A DNA stretch of 64,000 nucleotides from assembly GCA_965284315.1 (NCBI GenBank), contig OZ260072.1:1178001-1242000 (forward strand). Reading direction: 5' to 3'. The stretch is from PCRC01 sp017848435 (GTDB taxonomy: Bacteria > Pseudomonadota > Gammaproteobacteria > Burkholderiales > Burkholderiaceae_C). The position numbers and the translations under genes are program-made. Positions 24,358-33,232 of this stretch are shown here, piece after piece. Below the pieces are notes generated by a model that worked only from the letters and a program-made list of their open reading frames with translations, searched no databases and was not told where the DNA came from. Position 1 is the first letter of the stretch. Every line of letters begins with the position of its first letter.

Positions 24358-26622
24358 TCAGGCCAGCTTGAACGGCAGCTCGCGCGGCGTCTTGCCGGTG
24401 AGCTTGGCGATGGCGTTGGCAAAGGCTGGCGCCAGCGGGGGCAGGCCGGGCTCGCCCATGCCGGTGGGTGCGTCGGCGCTGGGCACGGTGTGCACCGCCA
24501 CGGTGGGCATGTCGGTGATGCGCGGCACCGCGTAGTCGCCAAAGTTGCTTTGCTCGACCACGCCGTCTTTCAGCGTGATGGCCGCACCGGGCAGGCACAT
24601 GGAGAGACCCATCAGCGCGCCGCCCTGCACCTGGGCTTCCACCGTTTTCGGGTTCACCACCAGGTTGCAGTGCACGCCGGCGGTGACTGCGTGCAGCTTG
24701 GGCACGCCTTTTTCAACCGAAGCCTCCACCACATAGGCCACCACCGAACTGAACGACTCGTGCACCGCCACGCCCCAGGCACGCCCGGCGGGCAGTTGGC
24801 GCTTGCCGTAGCCCGACTTGTCCACCGCGAGTTGCAGCGCGGCCTTGTGGCGCGGGTGGCCGTCGCCGATCAGCTTCAGGCGGTAGGCCACCGGGTCCTG
24901 GTGGGTGGCGCGGGCGACTTCGTCGACCAGGGTTTCCATCACGTAGGCGGTGTGGGTGGAGCCCACGCTGCGCCACCACAGCACCGGCACGTTGACCTGC
25001 GGGTGGTGCACCGAGAGGCGCATCGGCAGCTTGTAGGGCTCTTTCATGCCCTCGACCATGGTGGCGTCGATGCCGCCCTTGACCATGAAGGCCTCGAACG
25101 GCGACCCTTTGACGATGGACTGGCCAACGATGACGTGGTCCCACGCGGTGATGTTGCCTTGCGCATCGAACCCGATCTCGGCGCGGTGCACGTGCATTGG
25201 GCGGTAGTAACCGCCTTTCACGTCGTCTTCGCGGCTCCACAGCGTGCGCACCGGGGCGGTGATGCCCGCCGCCTTCACGGCCTTGGCGACCTGGCAGGCT
25301 TCGACCACGTAGTCGCTGGTGGGAATGGCGCGGCGGCCAAAACCGCCACCGGCCATCTGGGTGTTGATCTTGACGTTCTGCGCGGGCACGCCCAGCACGC
25401 GGGCGGCGGCGGCGGCGTCCAGGCCGGGCATTTGGGTGCCGAGCCACAGTTCGGCCTTGTCACCGGTCAAATTCACCGTGCAGTTCAGCGGCTCCATCGG
25501 CGCGTGCGCGAGGTAAGGGAACACGAACTCGGCGCTGATCTTCTTGGGCGCGGCGGCCAGCGGGCCCACGTCGGCGTCAAAGTGCACCAGGCCTTTGGTT
25601 TTGGCGAGCGCCTGGTAGCTGGCGAGCTGCTTGGCGCTGTCCACTTTCTCTACCGCCGAGTTGTCCCACTCGACCTTCAGTGCGTCGCGGCCCTTCTTGG
25701 CGGCCCAGTAGCCGGTGGCAATGACGGCCACGCCTTCGCCGCCCCGGTCGGTTGGCACGCGCAGCACGGCTTTCACGCCCTTCACCGCCTTGGCGGCGGT
25801 GTCGTCGAGCGACTTGACCTTGCCGCCAAACACCGGTGGCCGCGCCACCACGGCGGTGAGCTGGCCGGGCAGGCGCGTGTCGATGCCGTACGACTGGTTG
25901 CCGCTGGACTTGTCGCGGGCGTCAATGCGCCCGGTGGGCTGGCCGATGATGCGAAACTGCTTCGGGTCTTTCAACGTGACCTTCTCGGGCACGGGCTGCT
26001 GCATCGCGGCCGCGGCGAGTTCGCCGTAGCCGAGCTTCTTGCCGCCGGGGCCAATGACGAAGCCGTTCTGCGTGCGCAGGTCGGCCGCAGGCACCTGCCA
26101 CTGCGCGGCGGCAGCGGCCACCAGCATGGCGCGGGTGCGGGCACCGAGTTCGCGGTACTGGGTGTAGGAGTTCTTGATGGTGTTGGAGCCGCCGGTCAGG
26201 TGCATGCCAAAACCGGGGTCGAAGTAGGCCGGGTTGGCGTCGCCATGCACGCTCTTCACCTTGGCCCAGTCGGCGTCCAGCTCTTCGGCCAGGATCATCG
26301 GCAGCGCGGTTTGCACGCCCTGGCCGAAGTCGAGCCGGTTGATGACCACGGTGGTGGTGCCGTCGGCGGCGATGCGCACAAAGGCGCTGGGCTGCTGGGT
26401 GGGTTTGAGGCCAGCCGCTGGGGCGGCGGCCACCGGGGCATCGGCCGCCAGCGCGGCGCCCGCAGGGAACAGCCCCAGCGCAAAGCCAGTGGCTCCGGCG
26501 ATCTTCAGGAAGCGCCGACGCGGGACCTTGATTGCTACATTGTTAATAGCTGAATCGCTAGATTCCACTAAGGCTTGAAGGCCATTTGATTCAAAATTGA
26601 CTTGGTTTTCAGTGAACAGCAT
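24358..26622 (-). CDS. iorB: IorB-like molybdopterin-binding aldehyde/isoquinoline oxidoreductase large subunit
   Basis: A 754-residue molybdenum hydroxylase of the xanthine dehydrogenase family, one-polypeptide IorB type with a Tat signal. RRRFLK at residues 35-40 followed by a hydrophobic stretch and AALA is the Tat motif. Molybdopterin regions include FGQGVQTALPMILAEEL, MAGGGFGRRAI, and the end GMGEPGLPPLAPA with catalytic Glu724. It oxidises an aldehyde or N-heterocycle by hydroxylation, passing electrons to the 2Fe-2S subunit. The 30 residues before the Tat motif are encoded by a dispersed repeat, giving an unusually long n-region. The substrate is unknown. Confidence 0.88.
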   Translation of the reverse strand: MLFTENQVNFESNGLQALVESSDSAINNVAIKVPRRRFLKIAGATGFALGLFPAGAALAADAPVAAAPAAGLKPTQQPSAFVRIAADGTTTVVINRLDFGQGVQTALPMILAEELDADWAKVKSVHGDANPAYFDPGFGMHLTGGSNTIKNSYTQYRELGARTRAMLVAAAAAQWQVPAADLRTQNGFVIGPGGKKLGYGELAAAAMQQPVPEKVTLKDPKQFRIIGQPTGRIDARDKSSGNQSYGIDTRLPGQLTAVVARPPVFGGKVKSLDDTAAKAVKGVKAVLRVPTDRGGEGVAVIATGYWAAKKGRDALKVEWDNSAVEKVDSAKQLASYQALAKTKGLVHFDADVGPLAAAPKKISAEFVFPYLAHAPMEPLNCTVNLTGDKAELWLGTQMPGLDAAAAARVLGVPAQNVKINTQMAGGGFGRRAIPTSDYVVEACQVAKAVKAAGITAPVRTLWSREDDVKGGYYRPMHVHRAEIGFDAQGNITAWDHVIVGQSIVKGSPFEAFMVKGGIDATMVEGMKEPYKLPMRLSVHHPQVNVPVLWWRSVGSTHTAYVMETLVDEVARATHQDPVAYRLKLIGDGHPRHKAALQLAVDKSGYGKRQLPAGRAWGVAVHESFSSVVAYVVEASVEKGVPKLHAVTAGVHCNLVVNPKTVEAQVQGGALMGLSMCLPGAAITLKDGVVEQSNFGDYAVPRITDMPTVAVHTVPSADAPTGMGEPGLPPLAPAFANAIAKLTGKTPRELPFKLA
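26531..26600 (-). repeat. dispersed element, copy B (in the iorB 5' end)
   Basis: About 70 bases within the first 32 codons of iorB. Read on the minus strand it has the core GCCTTAGTGGAATCT and ends in GCTAT-N7-GTAGC, a weak hairpin with one G-T pair. It aligns without gaps over about 48 bases with copy A (3471-3538) and is translated in the same frame (QALVESSDSAINNVA). Confidence 0.72.
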
Positions 26623-26634
26623 GTTTTTTTCTCC

Positions 26635-27102
26635 TCAAGCCAGCGTTTTGGCCGCGTCTTTGATGGCGGCGCGGATGCGCACGTAGGTGCCGCAGCGGCA
26701 GACGTTGCCGGCCATGGCGGCGTCGATGTCGGCGTCGGTGGGTTGGCGGTTCTTCTGCAGCAGCGCGGTGGCGCTCATCACCTGGCCGCTCTGGCAGTAG
26801 CCGCACTGGGCCACGTCGTGCTTGACCCAGGCGTTTTGCACCGCCTGGCCCACCTTGCCCTGCGGCCCGGCGGCAATGGCTTCGATGGTGATGACCTTGC
26901 GGTTGGCCACCGACGAGATGGGCGTGATGCACGAGCGCGTGGCCACGCCGTTGATGTGCACGGTGCAGGCACCGCAGGCGGCAATGCCGCAGCCGAACTT
27001 GGTGCCGGTCAGCCCGATCTCGTCGCGCAGCGCCCAGAGCAGCGGCGTGTCGCCCGCCAGATCGACCTGGTAAGGCCGGTGGTTGATGTCGAGGGTGGTC
27101 AT
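26635..27102 (-). CDS. iorA: IorA-like (2Fe-2S) small subunit of molybdenum hydroxylase
   Basis: A 155-residue electron-transfer subunit with two [2Fe-2S] sites. The plant-type cluster uses Cys38, Cys43, Cys46 and Cys58 (FGCGIAACGACT ... RSC); the helical-domain cluster uses Cys100, Cys103, Cys135 and Cys137 (QCGYCQSGQ ... VCRCGTY). The iorB gene follows after 12 bases, so the two are co-expressed. An AraC-family gene is divergent upstream and is the obvious candidate regulator. Confidence 0.92.
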   Translation of the reverse strand: MTTLDINHRPYQVDLAGDTPLLWALRDEIGLTGTKFGCGIAACGACTVHINGVATRSCITPISSVANRKVITIEAIAAGPQGKVGQAVQNAWVKHDVAQCGYCQSGQVMSATALLQKNRQPTDADIDAAMAGNVCRCGTYVRIRAAIKDAAKTLA

Positions 27103-27206
27103 GGGATGCCTTTCGTTCAGTGGAACAAGCCGAGCGGGGCCAAGGGACTTTGCCGCGCTTCTGGAATGGCTTGATTCTTCGGGACAGGGGCCAAAAGCCC
27201 AAGGCA

Positions 27207-27239
27207 AATCCTGCGCAAGACTTGCACAATCCTGCCAAG
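27207..27239 (+). promoter_or_regulatory. direct repeats, possible AraC-family operator
   Basis: AATCCTGCGCAAG (27207-27219) and AATCCTGCCAAG (27228-27239) are near-identical direct repeats starting exactly 21 bases apart, about two helical turns, in the 223-base gap between iorA and the AraC gene. AraC-family proteins often bind such direct repeats. Recognition by the neighbouring regulator is inferred from position only. Confidence 0.4.
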
Positions 27240-27325
27240 CTCTGCAGAGTCTGGCCCACGCTGCGGCAGCGGGTGGCATACTGAAATTGCCCCACCAGAC
27301 ACTGCATGGGCCTTGTGAAACCACC

Positions 27326-28270
27326 ATGACCAACCCCACTTCCAGCCCCCAGGCCGCCACCCGCGCGCGCTTGCCCGATTTTCTGAACGGGCTGGCGCTG
27401 CAGGAGGGCATTCACCCGACGCGCATCGACGGCGTGAAGCTGATGCACACCACCCAGAGCTTTCCGCGCGCGCCGCTGGTGTACGAGCCGTCGGTGGTGA
27501 TCGTGGGGCAGGGCCACAAGATCGGCTACCTCGGCGGTGAACGCTACTGCTACGACCGCGACAACTACCTGGTGCTGTCGGTGCCGCTGCCGTTTGAATG
27601 CGAAACCCAAGCCACGCCGGAGGCACCGCTGCTGGGCCTGTCGGTCAGCCTGCAGCCGGCCCTGATCCAGGAACTGCTGTTGCAGCTGGACGAAGGCAAC
27701 GCGGTGTTCCGCGAGATGCCGCGCGGCATCTGCTCCGCGCCGATGACCGAGGCGCTGGAAGACGCCAGTTGCCGCCTGCTGCAGTGCCTGAGCTCGGAGA
27801 GCGATAGCCGCATCCTCGGGCCGCAGCTGGTGCGCGAGATCGTGTTCCGCGTGCTGCAGGGGCCTTACGGCGGCGCGCTGCGCAACCTGGCGGCGCAGCA
27901 CACCCACTTCAGCAAAATTGCCCGCGCGCTGAAACGCATCCACGCCGACTACGCCCACGCGCTGGACATTGACACGCTGGCCCGGGACGCGCACATGAGC
28001 GTCACCAGCTTCCACCACCACTTCAAAGCGGTGACCTCCAACTCGCCGCTGCAGTACCTGAAAAGCATCCGGCTGCACAAGGCGCGCCTGCTGATGGCGC
28101 ACGACGGCGAACGTGCCAGCGCCGCCGCGCTGCGGGTGGGCTACGAGAGCGTGTCGCAGTTCAACCGCGAGTTCAAGCGCGCATTTGGCAGCAACCCGAC
28201 GGAAGACATCCAGCGTCTGCGCGCTAGCGGCGGGGGCGCAGCACCAGCAAGCCAAACAGCGTCGCCGTGA
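27326..28270 (+). CDS. AraC-family transcriptional regulator
   Basis: A 314-residue regulator. The N-terminal half (about residues 25-185) matches the AraC_N type (YEPSVVIVGQGHKIGYLGGERYCYDRDNYLVLSVPLPFE), and two helix-turn-helices occupy the last 100 residues (ALDIDTLARDAHMSVTSFHHHFKAVTSNSPLQYLKSIRLHKARLLM ... GYESVSQFNREFKRAFGSNP). It is divergent from iorAB, so it probably controls them. The last 47 bases overlap the opposing symporter gene, which makes the Ala/Gly/Ser-rich tail after IQRLRAS look dispensable. Confidence 0.9.
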   Translation: MTNPTSSPQAATRARLPDFLNGLALQEGIHPTRIDGVKLMHTTQSFPRAPLVYEPSVVIVGQGHKIGYLGGERYCYDRDNYLVLSVPLPFECETQATPEAPLLGLSVSLQPALIQELLLQLDEGNAVFREMPRGICSAPMTEALEDASCRLLQCLSSESDSRILGPQLVREIVFRVLQGPYGGALRNLAAQHTHFSKIARALKRIHADYAHALDIDTLARDAHMSVTSFHHHFKAVTSNSPLQYLKSIRLHKARLLMAHDGERASAAALRVGYESVSQFNREFKRAFGSNPTEDIQRLRASGGGAAPASQTASP

Positions 28271-29081
28271 CGTACATCACCACCGAGTACACAGCCGCTG
28301 GCAGCGCCAGCTCGAAGTTCTGCAGCACCGACAGCGCGATGAAAATCGCCAATGTGGAGTTGTGGATGCCGATCTCAAAACCAATCGCGGTGGACAGCGG
28401 CTTGTCCAGCCCGGCGGCGCGTGGCACACAGTAGCCGGCCAGCAGGCTGACCAGGTTGAAGGCGATCACCGCGGTGCCAATGCTGGCGAACGAGCGCACC
28501 AGCGCGTCCCACTCCTTGGCAATCGCCAGCACCGTGATGGCGGCCAGCACCAGCGCGCTGAAGATTTTCATCGGGCCCTCCATGCGCTGGCTGAACGCCG
28601 GGGATTTGCCGCGCACCCACATGCCCAGCCCCACCGGCACCAGCACCACCGCGATCACTTCCGCCACCTTGGCAAACTGCAGCGGCACCACCTGGCCGCC
28701 GTTGGCGAAGGTGGCAATGGCGAGGTTGGCGATCAGCGGCAGCGAGACGATGGACAGCACGGTGTTGATCGCGGTGAGCGAGATGTTCATCGCCACGTTG
28801 CCGCCAAACAGGTGGCTGAACAGGTTGGCCGTCACGCCACCGGGGGAGGCCGCCAGCAGCAGCAGGCCAATTGCCAGCACCGGCTGCACCTTGAGCGCCA
28901 CCACCAGCCCATAGCAGGCCAGCGGCAGCACCAGCACCTGCAACAGCAGCGCCACCACCACCGCTTTGGGGTGGTGCCGCAAGCGTTTGAAATCGTCCGG
29001 CACCAGCGACAGGCCGAGGCCAAACATCACCAGGGCCAGCGCAACGATCAGCAGGGTGGGCAGGATGGCGAGGAAGTTCAT
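28224..29081 (-). CDS. bile acid:sodium symporter (BASS) family protein
   Basis: A 285-residue inner-membrane transporter with about nine or ten helices. LLLLAASPGGVTANLFSHLFGGNVAMNISLTAINTVLSIVSLPL is the BASS core with the paired crossing-helix motif, and GFEIGIHNSTLAIFIAL gives the second Na+-site segment (E-x-G-x-x-N). Bacterial BASS members carry diverse organic anions such as pantoate or 2-oxo acids, so the cargo is unknown. It overlaps the AraC gene tail-to-tail. Confidence 0.88.
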   Translation of the reverse strand: MNFLAILPTLLIVALALVMFGLGLSLVPDDFKRLRHHPKAVVVALLLQVLVLPLACYGLVVALKVQPVLAIGLLLLAASPGGVTANLFSHLFGGNVAMNISLTAINTVLSIVSLPLIANLAIATFANGGQVVPLQFAKVAEVIAVVLVPVGLGMWVRGKSPAFSQRMEGPMKIFSALVLAAITVLAIAKEWDALVRSFASIGTAVIAFNLVSLLAGYCVPRAAGLDKPLSTAIGFEIGIHNSTLAIFIALSVLQNFELALPAAVYSVVMYVTATLFGLLVLRPRR

Positions 29082-29246
29082 GGCGTGTCTCCGTCAACAG
29101 TCAGGGCTTTGCGCGGCAGCGGTTGTGCCGCCTGTTTTTTGGAAACCAGTCTACCCAGACACCCCCTGACCACGCCAGTGCACAGGTGACAGGTTGCCTG
29201 ATACGGGGCGCCAGACGGGCCATCCAGCACACCAAAACGCCCCCGC

Positions 29247-29261
29247 TTGATCTGCGTCAAC
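29247..29261 (+). promoter_or_regulatory. FNR-box-like site before ccoI
   Basis: TTGATCTGCGTCAAC resembles the FNR consensus TTGAT-N4-ATCAA with one mismatch in the second half. It lies 34 bases before the ccoI start and fits oxygen-controlled expression by the fnr product encoded about 10 kb downstream. Confidence 0.6.
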
Positions 29262-29294
29262 ACAGAACGGGCGGCGCACCCCTAGCCTTGCCCC

Positions 29295-31577
29295 ATGCCC
29301 GCCGCGCTCTCACCGCCATCGCTTCCCGCCAGCCCGTTGCAAGGCCCCGCTTCGCCAGACACCGGCGAATGGCAGACCTGCAGCCGCGCGCTGGACCAAA
29401 GTCCTCACCAGCGCGAGGTCACCCTGGCCGTGGAGGGCATGCATTGCGCGGCCTGTACGCTCATTGTGGAGCAGGCACTGCTGCAGTCGCCCGGCGTTGT
29501 CTCGGCCGAAGTCAATGGCGCCACCGCCACCGCGCACGTGGTGTGGACGCCCGCGCAAGGCGGCCCTGACGGCTGGCTGGCCCATCTGAGGCGGGCAGGC
29601 TACACGGCCGCGCCCGTGCAAGGCCTGTCGGGTGCGGAGCAGGCGCGGGACGCCCAGCGCTTGCTGTTGTGGCGCTGGCTGGTGGCGGGGTTTTGCATGA
29701 TGCAGGTGATGATGTACGCGGTGCCCGCCTACGTGGCCGCACCTGGTGACATCACGCCCGACATGGTGGCCTTGCTGCGCTGGGCCTCCTGGACGCTGAC
29801 CCTGCCGGTGGTGCTGTTCGCCTGCTGGCCGTTTTTCCAGGCCGCCCTGCGCGACCTGCGCCACCGCCGACTCGGCATGGATGTGCCGGTAGCGCTCGGC
29901 ATTGTGGTGGCCTTCGGCGCCAGCGCCGCTGCCACGCTCGACCCCACCGGCCCCTGGGGGCACGAAGTCTGGTACGACTCGGTCACGATGTTTGTGTTCT
30001 TCCTGCTCAGCGGTCGCCTGCTGGAGCAACGCCTGCGAAACCGTACCAGCGGCGCGCTCCAGGCACTGATGCGCCGCCTGCCTGCCAAGGCAGAACGGCT
30101 GTTGCCCAACGGTGCGGTCGAACAGGTGCTGGTCAGCGCACTGGCTGTGGGCGACCAGATCCGTGTGCGGCCAGGCGATGTGTTTCCGGTGGACGGTACC
30201 GTGACCCAGGGCACGGGCCATGTGCACGAGGCGCTGCTGACCGGCGAGTCACGCCCGCTGCGGCGTACCGTGGGCGACGCGGTGGTGGCGGCCAGCCACA
30301 ACCTGGACGGCACCTTGCAGGTGCGGGTAGACCAGACGGGCAACGGCACCCGCTACGCCGCCATCGTGGCGCTGATGGCGCAGGCCGCCGTGCAGCGCCC
30401 GCCACTGGCCCGCCTGGCCGACCGGCTGGCCAGCCCCTTCCTCGCACTGGTGCTGCTGGCCAGTGCGGGTGCGGCCGCGTGGTGGTGGTCCACCGACCCG
30501 GCCCACGCGGTCAGCGTGGCGGTGGCGGTGCTCATCGTCACCTGCCCCTGTGCGCTGTCACTCGCCACCCCGGCGGCGTCGGTGGCCGCTGCCGGGGCGC
30601 TGGCTCGCCGCGGTGTGCTGGTGCGCCAACTCGCCGCACTGGAGACGTGCGCCAACGTGGACACCGTGGTGTTCGACAAAACCGGCACGCTCACCGAAGA
30701 CCGCATGTGCGCCCACCTGGCCGCTGTGCGCCCCGGTGCGAACGCGGCCGACGTCCAGGCACTGGCCGGGGCACTGGCCGCCTGTTCGCAACACCCCGCC
30801 GCACGCGCCGTGGCCAGTTTGGCAACCACCGATCTGGGCCAGGCGGAGGCGGTACTGGAAACCGCGGGGCAGGGCATCGCCGGCGACGTGGTGGTGGCCG
30901 GCCAACGCCACCCGCTGCGCCTTGGCAGCGCTGCGTTCTGCGATGCCCCGCCCCATCTGCCCACCGCACACGCGCTGCAAGTCCATCTGGCCGACGAAGC
31001 CGGCTGGCTGGCGCGCTTTGACATCGAAGAAGTGCTGCGCCCTGATGCAGCACGCACCGTGGTCGCCCTGCAAGCCATGGGCCTGCGTGTGCAACTGCTC
31101 TCTGGCGACCAACCGAACGCGGTCCGTCGCTTGGCCGAACGCGCAGGCATCACAGAAGCCTGGGCGCAACAGTCGCCCGACAACAAACTGGCCCACGTGC
31201 AAGCGCTGCAGGCCGCCGGCCACCGCGTGGCCATGGTGGGCGACGGCCTGAACGATGGTCCGGTGCTGGCCTGTGCCGATGTGTCGGTGGCCATGGGCGA
31301 TGCGGTGCCACTGGCTCAAGCGCAGGCGGACGTGGTGGTGCTCGGTCCGCAGCTGGACGCGGTGCGCGCTTTGCTGCTACACGGTCGCCAGACGCACCGG
31401 GTGGTGGCGCAAAACCTGTTCTGGGCGGCGGCTTACAACCTGGTGTGTGTGCCGCTCGCGGTCGCGGGCGCTTTGCCGCCCTGGCTGGCCGGGCTGGGCA
31501 TGGCGGCAAGTTCGCTGGGCGTGGTGGTCAATGCCACCCGGCTGGCCCAGGTGTCGACGGCCAAGGAGCCGGGCTGA
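29295..31577 (+). CDS. ccoI: copper-translocating P1B-type ATPase for cbb3 oxidase assembly (CcoI/FixI)
   Basis: A 760-residue inner-membrane copper exporter that supplies copper for cytochrome cbb3 maturation. The heavy-metal-associated domain has Cys51 and Cys54 (GMHCAACT); helix 6 carries the CPC motif at residues 417-419 (TCPCALSLATP); the phosphorylation motif DKTGT starts at Asp461; the hinge reads GDGLNDGPVLACADVSVAMG. The first 30 residues are a Pro/Ser-rich extension. Immediate coupling to ccoS (shared TGATG) and the nearby ccoNOQP identify it as CcoI rather than CopA. Confidence 0.95.
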   Translation: MPAALSPPSLPASPLQGPASPDTGEWQTCSRALDQSPHQREVTLAVEGMHCAACTLIVEQALLQSPGVVSAEVNGATATAHVVWTPAQGGPDGWLAHLRRAGYTAAPVQGLSGAEQARDAQRLLLWRWLVAGFCMMQVMMYAVPAYVAAPGDITPDMVALLRWASWTLTLPVVLFACWPFFQAALRDLRHRRLGMDVPVALGIVVAFGASAAATLDPTGPWGHEVWYDSVTMFVFFLLSGRLLEQRLRNRTSGALQALMRRLPAKAERLLPNGAVEQVLVSALAVGDQIRVRPGDVFPVDGTVTQGTGHVHEALLTGESRPLRRTVGDAVVAASHNLDGTLQVRVDQTGNGTRYAAIVALMAQAAVQRPPLARLADRLASPFLALVLLASAGAAAWWWSTDPAHAVSVAVAVLIVTCPCALSLATPAASVAAAGALARRGVLVRQLAALETCANVDTVVFDKTGTLTEDRMCAHLAAVRPGANAADVQALAGALAACSQHPAARAVASLATTDLGQAEAVLETAGQGIAGDVVVAGQRHPLRLGSAAFCDAPPHLPTAHALQVHLADEAGWLARFDIEEVLRPDAARTVVALQAMGLRVQLLSGDQPNAVRRLAERAGITEAWAQQSPDNKLAHVQALQAAGHRVAMVGDGLNDGPVLACADVSVAMGDAVPLAQAQADVVVLGPQLDAVRALLLHGRQTHRVVAQNLFWAAAYNLVCVPLAVAGALPPWLAGLGMAASSLGVVVNATRLAQVSTAKEPG

Positions 31578-31714
31578 TGGACATCCTGTTTTTACTCATC
31601 CCGCTGTCGGTGGTGCTGGCCCTGCTGATCCTGGCCGCGCTGGGCTGGGCGGTGTGGCGCGGGCAATTTGACGCGCTGGACGCCGAAGGCGAGCGGATTC
31701 TGCGTTCCGATTGA
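31577..31714 (+). CDS. ccoS: cbb3-type cytochrome oxidase assembly protein CcoS
   Basis: A 45-residue single-helix membrane protein (MDILFLLIPLSVVLALLILA) followed by the signature W-A-V-W-RGQFDALDAEGERIL. CcoS is required for cofactor insertion into the oxidase. The ATG overlaps the ccoI stop by one base (TGATG), so the two are translationally coupled. Confidence 0.95.
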   Translation: MDILFLLIPLSVVLALLILAALGWAVWRGQFDALDAEGERILRSD

Positions 31715-31724
31715 TGTGCATCAA
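31711..31724 (+). promoter_or_regulatory. perfect FNR box before ccoN
   Basis: TTGATGTGCATCAA matches the FNR consensus TTGAT-N4-ATCAA exactly. It overlaps the last codon and stop of ccoS and lies 54 bases before ccoN, so the ccoNOQP operon probably has its own oxygen-regulated promoter inside the ccoS end. Confidence 0.85.
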
Positions 31725-31778
31725 CACCGCCCGCGTGCACCGGCGGGACACTGGTGGCGTCAACCTCAGGTGCATCTC

Positions 31779-33221
31779 ATGAAGACCCTTTTTCCGGATT
31801 CCCCAGCGCTCTACCACGACAGTGTGGTGCGCCAGTTCTCCCTCATGGCCGTGGTGTGGGGCGTGGTGGGCATGCTGGTCGGCCTGTTCATCGCCGCCCA
31901 GCTGGCCTGGCCCGAACTCAACTTCGGCGTCCCATGGCTGAGCTACGGCCGGCTGCGGCCGTTGCACACCAACGCGGTGATTTTCGCGTTTGGTGGCTGT
32001 GCGCTGTTCGCCTCCAGCTACTTCGTCGTCCAGCGCACCGGCCAAGTCCCGCTCTTCGCGCCCAAGTTGGCAGCCTTCACCTTCTGGGGCTGGCAGGCGG
32101 TGATCGTGGCCGCTGCCATCACCTTGCCGCTGGGTTACACCACCGGCAAGGAATACGCCGAGTTGGAGTGGCCGATCGACATCCTGATCACGTTCGTGTG
32201 GGTGTCTTATGCCATCGTGTTCTTTGGCACCGTGGGCAAACGCCGGGTGCGCCACATCTACGTGGCCAACTGGTTCTACGGCGCCTTCATTCTGGCGGTG
32301 GCGATCCTGCACCTGGTCAACAGCGCCGAAGTGCCGGCCGGCTGGATGAAGAGCTACTCGGTCTACGCCGGCGTGCAAGACGCCATGGTGCAGTGGTGGT
32401 ATGGCCACAATGCGGTGGGCTTCTTCCTGACCGCCGGTTTCCTGGGGATGATGTACTACTTCATCCCCAAGCAGGCCGAGCGCCCGGTGTACAGCTACCG
32501 CCTGTCCATCGTGCACTTCTGGGCGCTGATCTTCACCTACATGTGGGCAGGCCCCCACCACCTGCACTACACCGCCTTGCCCGACTGGACCCAGTCGATC
32601 GGCATGGTGTTTTCGCTGATCCTGCTGGCCCCCAGCTGGGGCGGGATGATCAACGGCGTGATGACGCTGTCGGGCGCTTGGCACAAGCTGCGCGACGACC
32701 CGGTGCTGCGCTTCTTGATCGTGTCGCTGTCGTTCTACGGCATGAGCACCTTCGAGGGCCCGATGATGTCCATCAAGACCGTCAACGCGCTCAGCCATTA
32801 CACCGACTGGACGGTGGGCCATGTGCATTCGGGCGCGCTGGGCTGGGTGGGCCTGATCTCCATGGGCACCCTCTACTACATGGTGCCGCGCCTCTACGGC
32901 CAGAAAAAAATGCACTCGGTGCCAGCCATTGAGCTGCACTTCTGGCTGGCCACCGTGGGCATCGTGTTCTACATCGCCGCGATGTGGATCGCCGGAGTGA
33001 TGCAGGGCCTGATGTGGCGCGCCATCAACCCCGACGGCACACTGACCTACACCTTCGTGGAGTCGGTCAAGGCCACCTTCCCCTTCTATGTCGTGCGCGT
33101 GCTCGGCGGCGTGTTGTACCTGGGCGGCATGTTGGTCATGGCCTGGAACGTCTGGATGACGGTGGCCCGTGGCCGCGCAGTCCAGGCACGTGTGCCCACC
33201 GCGATCCCACAAGCCAGCTGA
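31779..33221 (+). CDS. ccoN: cytochrome cbb3 oxidase subunit I
   Basis: A 480-residue catalytic subunit with about 12 membrane helices that holds the low-spin heme b and the heme b3-CuB centre and reduces O2 with high affinity. Heme/copper ligand histidines lie in RPLHTNAVIFAFGGC, the QWWYGHNAVGFFLTAGFLG segment, AGPHHLHYT and the late LSHYTDWTVGHVHSGALGW. ATG 31779 was chosen because it starts the typical MKTLFPDSPALYHD leader; the longer open frame is not supported. Its stop overlaps a possible ATG of ccoO. Confidence 0.97.
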   Translation: MKTLFPDSPALYHDSVVRQFSLMAVVWGVVGMLVGLFIAAQLAWPELNFGVPWLSYGRLRPLHTNAVIFAFGGCALFASSYFVVQRTGQVPLFAPKLAAFTFWGWQAVIVAAAITLPLGYTTGKEYAELEWPIDILITFVWVSYAIVFFGTVGKRRVRHIYVANWFYGAFILAVAILHLVNSAEVPAGWMKSYSVYAGVQDAMVQWWYGHNAVGFFLTAGFLGMMYYFIPKQAERPVYSYRLSIVHFWALIFTYMWAGPHHLHYTALPDWTQSIGMVFSLILLAPSWGGMINGVMTLSGAWHKLRDDPVLRFLIVSLSFYGMSTFEGPMMSIKTVNALSHYTDWTVGHVHSGALGWVGLISMGTLYYMVPRLYGQKKMHSVPAIELHFWLATVGIVFYIAAMWIAGVMQGLMWRAINPDGTLTYTFVESVKATFPFYVVRVLGGVLYLGGMLVMAWNVWMTVARGRAVQARVPTAIPQAS

Positions 33222-33232
33222 TGGAGCCCAGC

